This document shows positions 12,920 through 23,826 of a stretch of DNA of 64,000 bases, one piece after another (position 1 is the first letter of the stretch; every line of letters starts with the position of its first letter). The notes below the pieces were generated by a model, which made no database searches, was not told the DNA's origin, and worked only from the letters and a program-made list of their open reading frames with translations. A program made the translations under genes and the position numbers. Origin of the DNA: Perognathus longimembris pacificus (taxonomy: Eukaryota > Chordata > Mammalia > Rodentia > Heteromyidae); contig NC_063172.1 of NCBI RefSeq assembly GCF_023159225.1, positions 46,920,568 through 46,984,567 of the forward strand, written 5' to 3'.

Positions 12920-13990
12920 ATCAAAGATCTAGAAGAGAACCCTCAAAATGCTCTACAAACTCTACTGATAAAAATGTTAAATGAAAAGTTTGAATCTCTT
13001 CAGACAACTATTCTAGAGTGTGAGGAGGTGAGCCAAAGATTAATACATCAATCTGCCCATAAATGAATAGAGGATTTCATAGCCTCCACAAATAGAAAGA
13101 TAAATGAATTTCAAGAGTCCAGTGAGAAGACAGATACCCAGCTAAAAGATTTTAGAGACAGCACTCAAAACCAAATTAATGAATTAAAGAAGTCCATACA
13201 GGACCTATGAGAAAATTATAGCAAAGACATGGAAGCCATCAAGAAAGACCAGTGAGAAGGAAGAGAGATACGAAATCATGTAGCGAAATCATGTAGCTAC
13301 CTACAGAGCAGATTAGATAACGCAGAGGATCGAATCTCAGGAACTGAAGATTCCTTAAACTCTATGGAGAAAAAACAAAACAAAACAAATCCAAACAGCA
13401 AAACAGATTACTTCAGGAGCTCCAAGATACACACAGGAAGCCCAATTTAAGGCTAATAGGTCTCGAGGAAAACCTAGAGAAAGAAGTTAATGGAATAGGC
13501 AATATGTTCAACAGAATAATAGCAGAGAACGTCTCAAATATCCAGAAGGATAGGCCTATCCAGATACAAGAAGCATTTAGAACCCCAAACAGACCAGACC
13601 AGAGTAGGACATCCCACCAACACATTGTGATCAAAACAGGATCAATAGAGACCAAGAAAAGGATCCTTAGATCCGCTAGGGAGAAGAAAACAATCACATA
13701 TAAGAGAAAAACAATCAGAATGACTCCAGACTTCTCAGCAGAGAGCATGAAAGCAAGAAGAGCCTGGAATGAGGTATTCCACACCCTAAAGAAAAATAAC
13801 TACCAACCAAGAATACTGTATCCAGCTAAACTGTCTTTCATAGCCAAAGGTCAAATAAAAGTCTTCCACAGTAAGGAAAAACTGAAACAATACATCTCCA
13901 CCAAACCAGCATTACAGAAAATCTTCAAGGATGTCCTACACAGGTTAAAAAAAAAAAAAAAAAAAAAAAAAGATTACAAGACAGACATAG
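12920..13990 (+). pseudogene. L1 ORF1 (RNA-binding protein), broken
   Basis: ORF1 of the long L1. The N-terminal part (about 12940-13400) encodes a decayed coiled coil rich in Lys/Glu/Gln with several stops. From 13504 to 14007 a 167-codon frame covers most of the RRM and the C-terminal domain; the stretch with REKKTITYKRK and the NYQPRILYPAKLSF block are characteristic of L1 ORF1p C-termini. An uninterrupted A run of about 25 near 13947-13971 lies at the end of the frame and reads as a poly-Lys stretch, probably from slippage. Known ORF1p proteins form trimers and coat L1 RNA; this copy is dead. Confidence 0.85.
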
Positions 13991-14064
13991 AAATGAATCC
14001 TAAATAGAAAACTAGGATATTGGGACAAGAATAGGGAAGACACAGTCTTTAAAAAGATAGCTAT

Positions 14065-17000
14065 AATGAAAGGAATAAATGATCGTCTATCAATCCTCTC
14101 AAATTAATGGATTTAACTCTCCAATTAAACTACATAGACTCATAAGTTGGATCAAAAATCAAGAGACAACTTTCTGCTGCCTCCAAGAGACACATCTACC
14201 CAGAAAAAGCAAATATTTTCTAAAAGTGAATAACATCTACAAAGCAAATGGTCCCTATAAGGAGGCTGGAGTTGCAATCCTAATATCAGATAAAATTGAC
14301 TTCAAATTAAAAATGGTAAGAAGTGACAAAGAAAGTTACTACATACTAATAAAGGGATCTGTTCTAAAGGAGGATATAACCATTCTAAATATCTACACCC
14401 CAAATACAGGAGCATTGACTTTCATCAAACAAACACTACTGACTCTAAAAACACACATAGATCCAAACACATTGGTAATTGGTGACTTTAACACTCCTCT
14501 GGACAGACCAACACATGAAAAAATGATCAAAGAAACCTCAGAACTAAACAACTGCATAGACCAACTAGACCTTACTGACATCTACAGAATATTCCATCCA
14601 GCAACAACCAGAATATATATTCTCTTCTGCAGCACATGGAACATTCTCCAAAATAGATCACATCTCAGGGCACAAAGCAAGTCTGTACAAATTCAGAAGT
14701 ATCAAAATCATTCCCTGTATTCTCTCAGACCACAATGAAATAAAATTAGAGCACAACTCAAAAAGCCACCACAGAAAACCCTACAACTCATGTCAACTAA
14801 ACAACACATTGTTGAACCACCAGTGGGTCACTGAAGAAATTAGAACAGAAATTCAAATGTTTATGGACAAGATGAGAACACAAAGTATCAGCTCCCTTGG
14901 ACACAGCAAAGGCAGTACTCAGAGGAAAATTTGTAACTCTAAATGCCTACATCAAAAAAACTGGAGAAACAGCAATTCAACAACTCAAAGAAGAATCTTA
15001 ATCTCCTTGAAAGAGAACAACAAGACAAACCCCAAGCCAATAGACGGAAGCAAATAATTAAAATTAAATCAGAATTAAATGACTTAGAGTCAAAAAAAGA
15101 AAAAAAGTCCATAGAAAGAATCAACAAAATGAAGAGTTGGTTCTTTGTAAAAATTAACAAGATAGAGAGACCCCTAACAAATCTGACAAAAAACAATGGT
15201 AGCACACCCAAATAAACAAGAACAGAGATGAAACAGGTAACATCACCATAGAAACAACCAAAATTAAGAACACAATAAGGGAATATTTTGCAAACCTTAA
15301 CACCAACAAATTCGAGAAGCTGAAAGAAATGGATGAATTCCTAGTCAAAATTGATATGCTCAAACTTAACTATGAAGATTTAAACATTCTAAAGAGACCC
15401 ATATCCAGCACTTAAATAGAACCAAAATAAGAGGTCTCCCATGCAAGAAAAGCCCAGGTCCAGATGGATTCACAGCAGAATTCTACTAGGCCTTCAAAAC
15501 AGAACTCACACCAATATTTCTCAAACTCTTCAATGAAATTGTATGTGAAAGACCACTATCAAACATATTCTATAATGCCAGTCTATTCCTTATCCCAAAA
15601 CCAGGTAGGGACTCATCAAGCAAAGAGAAATATAGACTAATTTCACTGATGAACATCGATGCAATAATTCTCAACAAAATTCTGGCCAATAGACTTCAAC
15701 AGGTAATCAAAAAAATAATACACTATGACCAAACTGGATTCATCTCCAGTATGCAGAGCTGGTTCAATATAAGCAATTCAATCAACATAATCCAGCACAT
15801 CAACAGGAGCAAGGTCAAGAATCACATGATTATATCACTAGATGGGGAAAAAACATTTGATAAAATCCAGCACCCATTTTTGATAAAAAACTTTGGAGAA
15901 ACTACGATTACAGGGAACATTCCTGAATATAATTAAGACTGTCTACAACAAACCCACAGCAAACATTACTCTTAATGAGGAAAAGTTAAAACCATTTCCT
16001 CTACAATCAGAAGCAAGACAAGGTTGTCTACCCTCCCCTCTCCTCTTCAACATAGTACTAGAATTCCTAGCCAGAGCAGTAAGGCAAGAGGAAGACATAA
16101 AGGGGATCCAAATAGGAAAAGAAGTCAAACTCTCTTTGCAGATGACATGATCCTGTATCTAAAGAGCCCCGTAGAATTTACTCCCAAGTTAATTGAGCTG
16201 ATCCAAAACTTTGCCAAAGTAGCAGGATATAAAATAAACCCTCAAAATTCAATGGCCTTTCTATATGCCAACGACCTGAAGACTGAGGCCGAAATCAGGA
16301 AAGCAACTCATCTTGCAATACCCTCAAAAAACATAAAAAACCTAGGAATAACCTTAACCAAAGAAGTGAAAGACCTCTATGATGAGAACTTTAAAAACAT
16401 GAAAAATGAAATTAATGCAGAAGTAAGGTAATGGAAAAACCTCTCATGCTCCTGGATTGGGAGGATTAATATAGTCAAAAATGGCAATATTGCCAAAGGC
16501 TATCTACAAATTCAATGCGATTCCCATTATTATCCCAACACCATTTTTTAATAAAATAGGGGAAGCAATCCAGAAATTCATATGGAACAATAAAAACCCA
16601 GAATAGCAAAAACAATCCTAAGCAGAAGAACAGTGCTGGAGGAATTACAATAACAAACTTCAAGCTGTATTATAAAACTATAGAAATAAAAACAGCCTGG
16701 TATTGGCACCGGAACAGGCCTGAAGACCAATGGAACAGAATTGAAGACCCAGAATTGTACCTAAAGAACTATGCCCACTTAATCTTTGATAAAGGAGCTA
16801 AAAAAAATAGGATGGAAGAAAGATAGCCTCTTTAACAAATGGTGCTGGCAAAACTGGTTTAAGACCTGCAACAAATTAAAAGTAGATCCTTATATATCAC
16901 CCTGCACCAAATCAATTCCAAATGGATCAAAGACCTCGAAATAAAAGATATCCTGACACTCTACAAGAAGGAGTAGGAAAAAACCTTGGGTCCTTGGCAC

Positions 17001-17760
17001 AGGACGAAACTTCCTGAACAAAGACCCAGAAAAGCAACAAATCAAAGAATGGTTGGAAAAATGGGACTGCATCAAACTGCAGAGTTTCTGCAGGGCAAAG
17101 CACATAGCTTGCAAATTAAACAGAAAGCTCATAGATTGAGAGAAGATCTTTACAGGCCATACAACGTAAAAAGGCCTCATATCCAAAATATATGCAGAAC
17201 TAAAAACGATTAAATTCCTTCAAAACATAACCCCAAAGAACCAACAGCCCCCTCAACAAGTGGGCTAAAGACCTAAAACTCTGAAGAGGAAATGAGAATG
17301 GCCAAGGAACAAATGAACATCACTGGCCAAAAAAAAATGCAAATCAATACAACATTGAGATTCTACCTCTCCAGTAAGAATGTCCATTATCAGGAAAACT
17401 AACAATAACAAAGGCTGGAGGGGATGTGGCCAAAAAGGAACCCTACTTCATTGTTGGGGGGAATGTAAACTTGTTCAGCCATTCTGGAAAGAGTTATGGA
17501 GATTCCTCAGAAGGCTAAACATTGAGCTCCCCTGCGACTCAGCAGCCCCACCCTTGGGCATCTACTCAAAAGTCTACAAACAAGAAAACACTAAAGCCAC
17601 CAGCACAACAATGTTCATCACAGTGCAATTTGTCCTTGCTAAAATATGGAACCAACCCAGATGCCCCACAGTAGACGAATGGATGAGGAAAATGTGGTAC
17701 ATATACACATGGAATTTTATGCCTGTATCAGAAAGAATGACATTCCCCCATTTGTAAGGA
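14065..17760 (+). pseudogene. L1 ORF2 (endonuclease-reverse transcriptase), broken
   Basis: Order of domains is preserved. The endonuclease at about 14079-14740 has the LQETH catalytic Glu block near 14188 and GDFNT near 14480. The reverse transcriptase core has the FADD active-site block encoded at 16135-16146. The C-terminal cysteine motif is in the frame 17380-17757. Reading is split among several frames (14079-14738, 14809-15057, 15649-15936, 16024-16431, 17380-17757), so at least five disabling changes are needed. The protein would nick target DNA and reverse-transcribe L1 RNA; this copy cannot. Confidence 0.9.
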
Positions 17761-18386
17761 AATGGATGGACTTGGAAAAAAATTATACTAAGTGAAATGA
17801 GGCAGAGCCAAAGAAACATGGACGTTATGGTTTCCCTCATATGGAATAATTAGCACAGGTTTAGGCTAGTCACAGTAGAGGATCACAAGAGCCCAATAGC
17901 TATGCCCTTATGAACACATAAAATGATGCTAAGTGAAATGAACTCCATGTTATGGAAATGAGTGTTATATTACCATTGTAATTACTTTCAACATGCCATG
18001 TAAAACCGTAGCTTTTTTTTTGTTATGATCCTTTTGTATACCCTTCCTGTGGTTGTCCCTGTGCTATCAGTATATCTCATCTGAGTACTCTGGATACTGT
18101 ATATACTGTATATACTGGTATTAGAACTAGGGAAGGGAAAGGGAATATCAAAATCGTCAGACAAAGGATAAAAAGACAAGTGACTCCAAAAGCAATACTT
18201 ACAAAATCATTTGGTGTAAACCAACTGATCCATTCATCGGGGTAGAGAGACAGGGATGAGGGAAGAGGGGAAATGAGGGAGGAGGTAACAAATTGTACAA
18301 GAAATGTACCCACTGCCTTAGGTATGTAACTGCAACCCCTCTGTACATTACTTTGACAATAAATAACTATTTTTTTTTAAAAAAGG
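17761..18386 (+). other. L1 3' UTR and tail
   Basis: 3' UTR with the conserved block GAACACATAAAATGATGCTA, a purine-rich tract at about 18240-18285, then ACTTTGACAATAAATAAC and a short A-rich end. The same block order is seen in the L1 3' ends at 7.6-8.1 kb, 24.4-24.9 kb and 49.2-49.4 kb. Confidence 0.85.
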
Positions 18387-19107
18387 AAGATTCTTGGGTA
18401 TGTCTAACTCTCTAACCTCTCAATACCTTATAAGAATTTAGATTTTCCTCTTCAACTCAGAAGGACAGCTGAACAAATTTATATTATCTATGAATGTTAT
18501 ATTTGTGTTTATACAAAAATATAAAATTGTCTAATGATCATCAAATAGTGCAGACTAATTCTTCCCTTGAGGGCAGAAAACTATGATGCAAACAGTCACA
18601 CCACGGTGCCTTCAGTAGGCTTCATTTTACTAGGTAATGGTGTAAAGTGGCGTTTGGGGAGGGAATGGGACTTTCTTTTTTCTTTCTTTTTTATTTTTAA
18701 GGATTCCTTAACAGGACTAAAGATTTAAGTGTGAACAACCATGGACGTGTACAATATATTTGAGCAGTGACCTTTCCAGTATATGTCCTTTTCTCCCCTC
18801 TTCTTCTTCTTTTTAAAACAAGACTTTGGAAATTCATTATGTACTCTTAACCCTCTGAATAAATAACTGAGAGAAAAGTGTTAAATTCTATCAAAATTGC
18901 AATTTTATTAAGAATATTACAAATACTGGTTTCTCACCTCAGCATCCAAACAGTGGCCCTTGATTTTACAAACAATTAAATTTCCTATTCTAAACAAGTA
19001 GTTTAAAATTCAATTCACTTTGAAAACTGCTGACTCTTGACTACTTTGTCCTTTAATATAGTTTAAATACATAAGAATATAATAAAATAGCCTATAATAA
19101 ATAAAGA
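18387..19107. other. Unannotated stretch
   Basis: No gene or clear repeat seen; T- and A-rich. Confidence 0.5.
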
Positions 19108-19110
19108 GTA

Positions 19111-19322
19111 GGCTGGGAATATGGCCTAGTGGTAAAAGTGCTTGCCTCATATACATGAAGCTCTGGGTGTGATTCCTCACCACTACATATATAGAAAAAG
19201 CAAGAACTGGTTCTGTGGCTCAAGTAGTAGAGTGCTATCCTTGAGCAAAATAAGCCAAGTACAGTGCCCAGGCCCTGAGTTCAAGCCCCAGGACTGACAA
19301 TCAATCAAACAATCAAAAAAAT
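19111..19322 (+). mobile_element. ID-like SINE (tRNA-Ala derived, long form)
   Basis: Starts with GCTGGGAATATGGCCTAGTG, whose first part keeps the tRNA-derived promoter boxes (TGGCCTAGTGG as box A region, GATTCCTCACC in the place of box B GGTTCGAATCC). It continues into the second module with CTCAAGTAGTAGAGTGCTAT and GAGTTCAAGCCCCAGGACTG. The tail is A-rich with CAATCAAT-type sequence. Transcribed by RNA polymerase III and moved by L1 in known relatives. Confidence 0.92.
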
Positions 19323-19439
19323 GTAATTATATGACAAATATACAATGGTGTAGAACTCTCAGTTCCTTTGTAAAAAAAATTTGCTCCTCTTTATAATCCT
19401 TAACTGTGGCTCTCCTATGCCAAATCATCTATGTTCTAT

Positions 19440-20762
19440 ATTTTTAATTCCAACAAACTCTTCCAGCTGTGGCCTTCTCTTCAATCTTCCATTTGTCATT
19501 GGGCCTAAGAAAATGATGCCCAGTGTCCTCTCCCAAGTTTCCTTGAAGAGGATGGGGTTCCAAGAGAATGCCCTTGTATGGCATAAGATCGGCTCCCATC
19601 GTTTTAGTAATCATGAGAAACTTGTCAGCTGACACAAAAAGAATATGGGAGCTATTCTTGAAAATAGCACACCCTAATCGTCATCTCCAGCACCATTTGA
19701 CCAAAAAATGGTATGCACGCTATTGAAGGGAGGAGTGCTTAGCCACATTAAGCTCTCACCTGGCCAGTAGGCCATTCAGTTCTCTCTCACCTGGCCTTTT
19801 TCATGGAAAATGCCATGAGGCGCGAGAGGGTAGGGAATAAAAATGTGGCCCAATTGTTCATGGCCTGAGTGCTTCTAAATTGTGAATAGGTCCCTGGAAC
19901 AAACAGAAGAAGCTGATCACTGCACAATGATTTTGTGACCCTGACTCTTCTTCATAACAGCAGTAAATAAAGCCAGTCTCACTTCCTGCCAAGATGACAC
20001 AGGTTCTGTTTATGCTACACAAAGAGTCAGATCTGCTGCTGTAGAGGTCCTAGGGGAACTAGGAATGAATGGCAATACAGTAGCAGAAACAGGGGTGGAA
20101 AAATTGGGGGTGACAGGTCTGTGATGGGGCACAGCCACAGCCCTCTTTTTCCAAGGTTATTTAATCATATTTTTAGATGACCAAGATATCTATCTGGTCA
20201 CCATTAACAGCTGGTTAGAAAAAAAGATACACAGTGGCTTTCCAAGCATGAATGATCCTCTTGTGTTTTTTGGAAAACAGGCAACATTGTCTAAGTTCAA
20301 TGTGCAGTGGGGTTTTTGCGGCATCAAGCCACCCACATCCCTCCTCATGGATGGTTCTTACCTTTATTCAAGTTTATTATTTTCAAATTCATGCACACAG
20401 CCAGGCTCAGATTTCTGGGGGAGTCTTAGGGACTGAGGTTGGCTCTACAGTTGTGCTCTGAGAGGCTGCGTGGAACTTTTCCCTGCTCTTGAAAAAGCTG
20501 TAAAAGTAATTACTGCAGCTTCAGCCCCATCCTTTCTGTATGCTTTTACAGCTGAGTGATGTATTCTTCCTTTGCTCTCTGTTGCTCTTTCATTATCGAC
20601 ATGTACAGTCATCACTAACTGTTCACTTGTCCTGCATGAACAGTATTTCAGGGTCTTCCACTTTGTCCTTCAAAAATATTTTAACCTGCAGTTCCTTATT
20701 GAAGAGCATTTGCAGTTTCTTAATAGATTCCATATTTGCTTGTAAAAGTCGAGCCATTTAAT
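19440..20762 (-). pseudogene. Possible unidentified retropseudogene or unique sequence
   Basis: This GC-richer block lies between an ID SINE and an old L1. On the minus strand there are two short peptide-like frames. One at 19444-19722 (with or without the first Met at 19633) ends in a Lys/Glu-rich stretch. The other at 20623-20757 is a 44-codon frame with amphipathic helix-like pattern. Neither matches a family I can name. No poly(A) tail or TSD was found, so this may be plain unique sequence. Plus-strand frames at 19381-19632, 20248-20461 and 20540-20761 are probably shadows. Confidence 0.2.
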
Positions 20763-20764
20763 TC

Positions 20765-21608
20765 TTCAAAGTACAAAAAGATTGACTAGTTGGTTCAAAA
20801 GGCAAGATCCAACTAAATGTTGTCTACAAGAGACATATAACTAACAAAATGAAAATATTAAAAAATACAAATATCTCCTCAAGGTGAAAGGCTAGAATAA
20901 AGTTTTCAGAGAAAATGATCCTCAGAAACATGCTGGAGATTAATTCTAATATCTAATAACACAGTTTTCTAATTGAAATTACTTAGAAGACACAAAGAAA
21001 GTCATTTCCTGTTGATAAGGGAAACTCTACTTGTAAGACCTATCAATTTTAACATCTGTACACCACATACTGGAGGATCCAACTTTGTGAAACACCAGTA
21101 GAGACCTTGAAAACACAAATATATCCAAGCATAATGATTTTGCAAGACTTCAACAAACTATTGTTACCAATGAATAGATCATCCAGTCAAAAACTTAGCA
21201 AAGAAACCTAAGAGTGAAACTAACAGATTTCTGTAGTATATTTTACCCAGCAATACTATAATGTACATTGGTGTTGGAAGCCCATGAAACACTGTCCAAA
21301 ATCGATTATACACTAGATTATAAAGCATATTCCAGCAAATTTATAAGAACTGAAATTACCCCATGTAGCCTATCATATAATACCATAATAAATTTGGAGT
21401 ATAACAGCTAAAGAACCCACAGAAAATATCCAAACTCATGGAGAATAAAACATTACTGAATAATCAGTGGGCCCAAGAAAAAGGAAGGAAAACCTAAAAG
21501 TTCCTAGAACATGGTGTACATAAACATAGAACTTAAAAGAAACTTTTGGACATGTATAAGACAGTACTAAGAAAATTTGTTGCTATCAGTGCCTACATCA
21601 AAAATTAG
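20765..21608 (+). mobile_element. Older L1, segment 1 (ORF2 endonuclease region)
   Basis: Diverged L1 ORF2 beginning within the endonuclease domain; the LQETH block can be recognised near 20820 and later blocks align in order with the L1 at 14150-14960. It is 5'-truncated near 20765. It stops at a younger minus-strand L1 insertion and resumes at 22062. This older L1 serves as the host for four later insertions. Confidence 0.8.
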
Positions 21609-21624
21609 TGAAATCTCAAATTAT
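21609..21624. repeat. Target-site duplication, left copy
   Basis: TGAAATCTCAAATTAT is repeated exactly at 22046-22061 and flanks the minus-strand L1 insertion. Confidence 0.93.
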
Positions 21625-22045
21625 GTTTTTTCTTATTTATTGTCAAAGTGGTGTACAGAGAGGTTACAGTTTCATATATTAAGCCTTGGGTACATTTCTT
21701 GAACTGTTTGTTACCTCCTCCTTCATTCCCCCTCCCCCCTCCCCTTTTCCCTCTCCCCCCATGAGTTGTTCACTGGTTTACACCAAACTGTTTTGCAAGT
21801 ATTGCTTTTGTAGTCATTTGTCTTTTTATCCTTTGTCTCTCGATTTTGATATTCCCTGTCATGTCCCTAGTTCTAATATAAGTATATATAGTATCTAATG
21901 TATTCAGATGATACAGTGATACTGCAGGTACAATCACAGGAAGGGATTCAAGAGGATCATTAACAAAAGAAGCTACAGTTTCACATAGCATGTTGAAAGT
22001 AATTACAACAGTGATATAACACTTGTTTCCATAGCATGGAGTTCA
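21625..22045 (-). mobile_element. Short 5'-truncated L1 3' end
   Basis: Reverse complement of about 420 bp of the L1 3' UTR, including the pyrimidine-rich tract (21718-21765), the TTTATTGTCAAAG end and the ATGAACTCCATG block at its inner end. A perfect 16-bp TSD proves it is a separate insertion into the older L1. No coding sequence. The 70-codon frame at 21686-21898 is chance. Confidence 0.93.
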
Positions 22046-22061
22046 TGAAATCTCAAATTAT
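22046..22061. repeat. Target-site duplication, right copy
   Basis: Second exact copy of TGAAATCTCAAATTAT. Confidence 0.93.
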
Positions 22062-22317
22062 TAGTCCAATACTATGCCTCAATCTCTTAGACAAGAAAAA
22101 GCCAAACCCCAAACAAGGTGATGAAAGAAATAATAAAGATTAGATCATAGATAAATTGGAGACTAAATGAAGTATATGAAGAATCAGATAGAAGTAAAAA
22201 GTTGTTCTCATAAAACATAAAATTGATAAGCCCTTAGTAAATATGACCAAAACAAGAAGCAAAGTATTCAAATACATAAAATAGAGATGAAAGGAGGAAT
22301 ATCACAATAGTAAAATT
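22062..22317 (+). mobile_element. Older L1, segment 2 (ORF2)
   Basis: Continuation of the interrupted older L1 ORF2. The end at 22317 joins, after removal of the next insertion, to 24908 and reproduces the order seen at 15250-15340 in the other L1. Confidence 0.8.
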
Positions 22318-22332
22318 AAGAGTGTTATTAGG
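22318..22332. repeat. Target-site duplication, left copy (chimeric L1/env insertion)
   Basis: AAGAGTGTTATTAGG recurs exactly at 24893-24907. It frames the entire 22333-24892 chimera as one insertion event. Confidence 0.93.
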
Positions 22333-22876
22333 CCATTCTCATTTTCTCATCACAGAAGTCTCTTTCTAAGGCTTCAGCCCACTTGTTGAGGGGGCAATTA
22401 CTTCTTTGCACTTTTGTTGCCAGAATGTAATTTTTTCAGTTTTGAATATATATTGGATATGAGACCGTTGTCCGTTTTATGGCTGGTAAAGAACTTTATC
22501 CAATTTGTAGGCTTTCTGTTTATCTTGCAAGCTATGTCCTTTGCCCTGCAGAAACTCTGCAGTTTGATGCATTCCCATTTGTCCATCCTTTCTATGATTT
22601 GTAGCATTTCTGGGTCTTGGTTAAGGAAGTTTCATCCCGTGCCAAGGAGCCCAAGTGTTTCTCCTACTACTTCACTTAGAATTTTCAGGGTATCTGTTTT
22701 AATTTCGAGGTCTTTGATCCATTTGGAAATGATTTTGGGGCAGGGTGATATGTATGGATCTAGTGTTAGTTTGTTGGATGTGTTTAACCAGTTTTGCCAG
22801 CACCATTTGTTAAAAAGGCAATCTTTCTTACATCCTATTTTTTAGGTCCTTTATCAAAGATTTAGTAGGCATAGTT
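22333..22876 (-). mobile_element. Inverted L1 ORF2 piece of chimeric retroposon
   Basis: Reverse complement of L1 ORF2 from about the position equivalent to 16770-17300 in the L1 at 11274. Read on the minus strand it ends at the block GAGAATGGCC, which in intact L1s is followed within about five bases by the sequence that opens the plus-strand L1 piece at 23827. The right edge at about 22876 (GGCATAGTT, then a break) is where L1 similarity stops and env-derived sequence starts. This is the inverted half of a twin-primed L1 insertion. Confidence 0.88.
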
Positions 22877-23826
22877 GTGTGGGTCCACCATCTTTGTTTA
22901 AAGAAGTGAACTCGCCTGTTTTAGGTTGGGTGGGTCACCTAGCCTGCCTTAAACCATCCTCGGGATCTTTTTCAGAGCAACGCTGAAGGCCCTGTAATAG
23001 GTTGGTCAGAATGAGACCCCCTCGTACCCTTCTCTGGCTGTGGTTCCTCTCAGGGGAAAATTCATTCACGTGGAACTTGACCTTATGCAGCTGGCAGGCT
23101 AACCTCATGAAAGAGTTTTGCAATATGCATACAATCCAAGGAAGGCATAGAAAAACCATCAGCAAAAGTATCTCTGGGCCGAGCAATGTCATTAGCAGCC
23201 CCTTAACAATAGTCAAGGAAGGGATATACTGTTGAAGTTGTTCAAACAGTTCTTTTGCTGTTTCTGCCACTTCAGAGTCCAGAGGCGGAGCTTGTTCTAG
23301 TCCAGCTATTTGCCTAGGGAGTTGAAAGTGATCTAAGGACAAATTATTATGTTGCCAAATACCATCAAGATGTGCTACAACTTGTTCCCAAGGATAGCTC
23401 AACCCATTATATTTATGGAGGGTGACACAGATAAAGTCAAACCCAGCATGACAGTGCACCAGTTGCAAAGTTTGTAAAGCATGAATTTGTTCTCTGAGAG
23501 ACAACACAGATTCATACAATGCTTCTAATTTTTGTTCTACCTTATCATCAATCCTGCCTTGAAAGTGCAGGGCTTGCATAGTATTATGAGCAAGCAGATT
23601 GACATAATGAGTTGGCTGCACACTTTGTGCTAAAGCCACAGTAGCTGCTGTAGAAGAGGTAGAGAAAGAAATAAAGGCTACAATGCCTGCTATCAATAGC
23701 CCTATAAATCGTCTATGGCGCATGAGCTCTTTTAAATGTTTTAACACTTGAATACCTGTTTCTTCATAACAAGCTTCAGATATGTTCACAGGAAGCATGA
23801 CAAATGGAGGCTGCTTAATAACAATT
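22877..23826 (-). mobile_element. Captured endogenous retrovirus env segment
   Basis: About 950 bp of retroviral env in antisense to the window, placed between the two halves of one L1 insertion. It contains the last part of SU, all of TM, the stop and about 58 bp of 3' flank. No LTR, gag or pol is present. Because the flanking L1 halves share one TSD and no additional TSD surrounds this block, it probably entered during the same reverse-transcription event by a template switch, not as a separate provirus. The right junction lies near 23826 where ACATATGAAAA of L1 begins. Confidence 0.85.
22935..23798 (-). CDS. env: Retroviral Env transmembrane subunit fragment (betaretrovirus-like)
   Basis: A 287-codon frame from the first Met, open a further nine codons upstream to the junction. 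Visible parts in order: a short SU remnant (1-26), a furin-like RHRR site (27-30), an Ala/Ser/Gly-rich hydrophobic fusion-peptide-like segment (31-55), heptad-type helix sequence (56-110), a C-x7-C disulfide loop (Cys116, Cys124), a membrane-proximal helix, a hydrophobic membrane anchor (about 199-226) and a roughly 60-residue basic cytoplasmic tail. The layout fits class II (MMTV/HERV-K/IAPE-like) Env; that family has a noncovalent CX7C-type TM loop. No signal peptide and almost no SU are present, so an intact Env cannot be made from it. No promoter of its own is evident. Whether it is expressed is unknown. Confidence 0.85.
   Translation of the reverse strand: MLPVNISEACYEETGIQVLKHLKELMRHRRFIGLLIAGIVAFISFSTSSTAATVALAQSVQPTHYVNLLAHNTMQALHFQGRIDDKVEQKLEALYESVLSLREQIHALQTLQLVHCHAGFDFICVTLHKYNGLSYPWEQVVAHLDGIWQHNNLSLDHFQLPRQIAGLEQAPPLDSEVAETAKELFEQLQQYIPSLTIVKGLLMTLLGPEILLLMVFLCLPWIVCILQNSFMRLACQLHKVKFHVNEFSPERNHSQRRVRGGLILTNLLQGLQRCSEKDPEDGLRQAR

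Larger units (their letters stand above)
11274..18386 (+). mobile_element. Full-length-sized, inactive L1 (subfamily B of this window)
   Basis: About 7.1 kb of LINE-1 in the order 5' UTR, ORF1, ORF2, 3' UTR, A-rich tail. It starts with GGGGAGACTTCCGGGAAGAC, which resembles the purine-rich start of other mammalian L1s. ORF1 and ORF2 are broken by stops and frameshifts, so it is not autonomous. The end is AATAAATAACTATTTTTTTT plus a short A run (about 18357-18386). I could not find a convincing TSD, so the two edges are approximate. The 5' UTR shows no obvious similarity to that of the other long L1 at 25733. Confidence 0.92.

Noticed and set aside
22935..23798. Intact domesticated syncytin-like gene
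   Set aside because: Signal peptide and nearly all of SU are absent and the left edge is an L1 junction, so it is a captured fragment and not a complete env gene.
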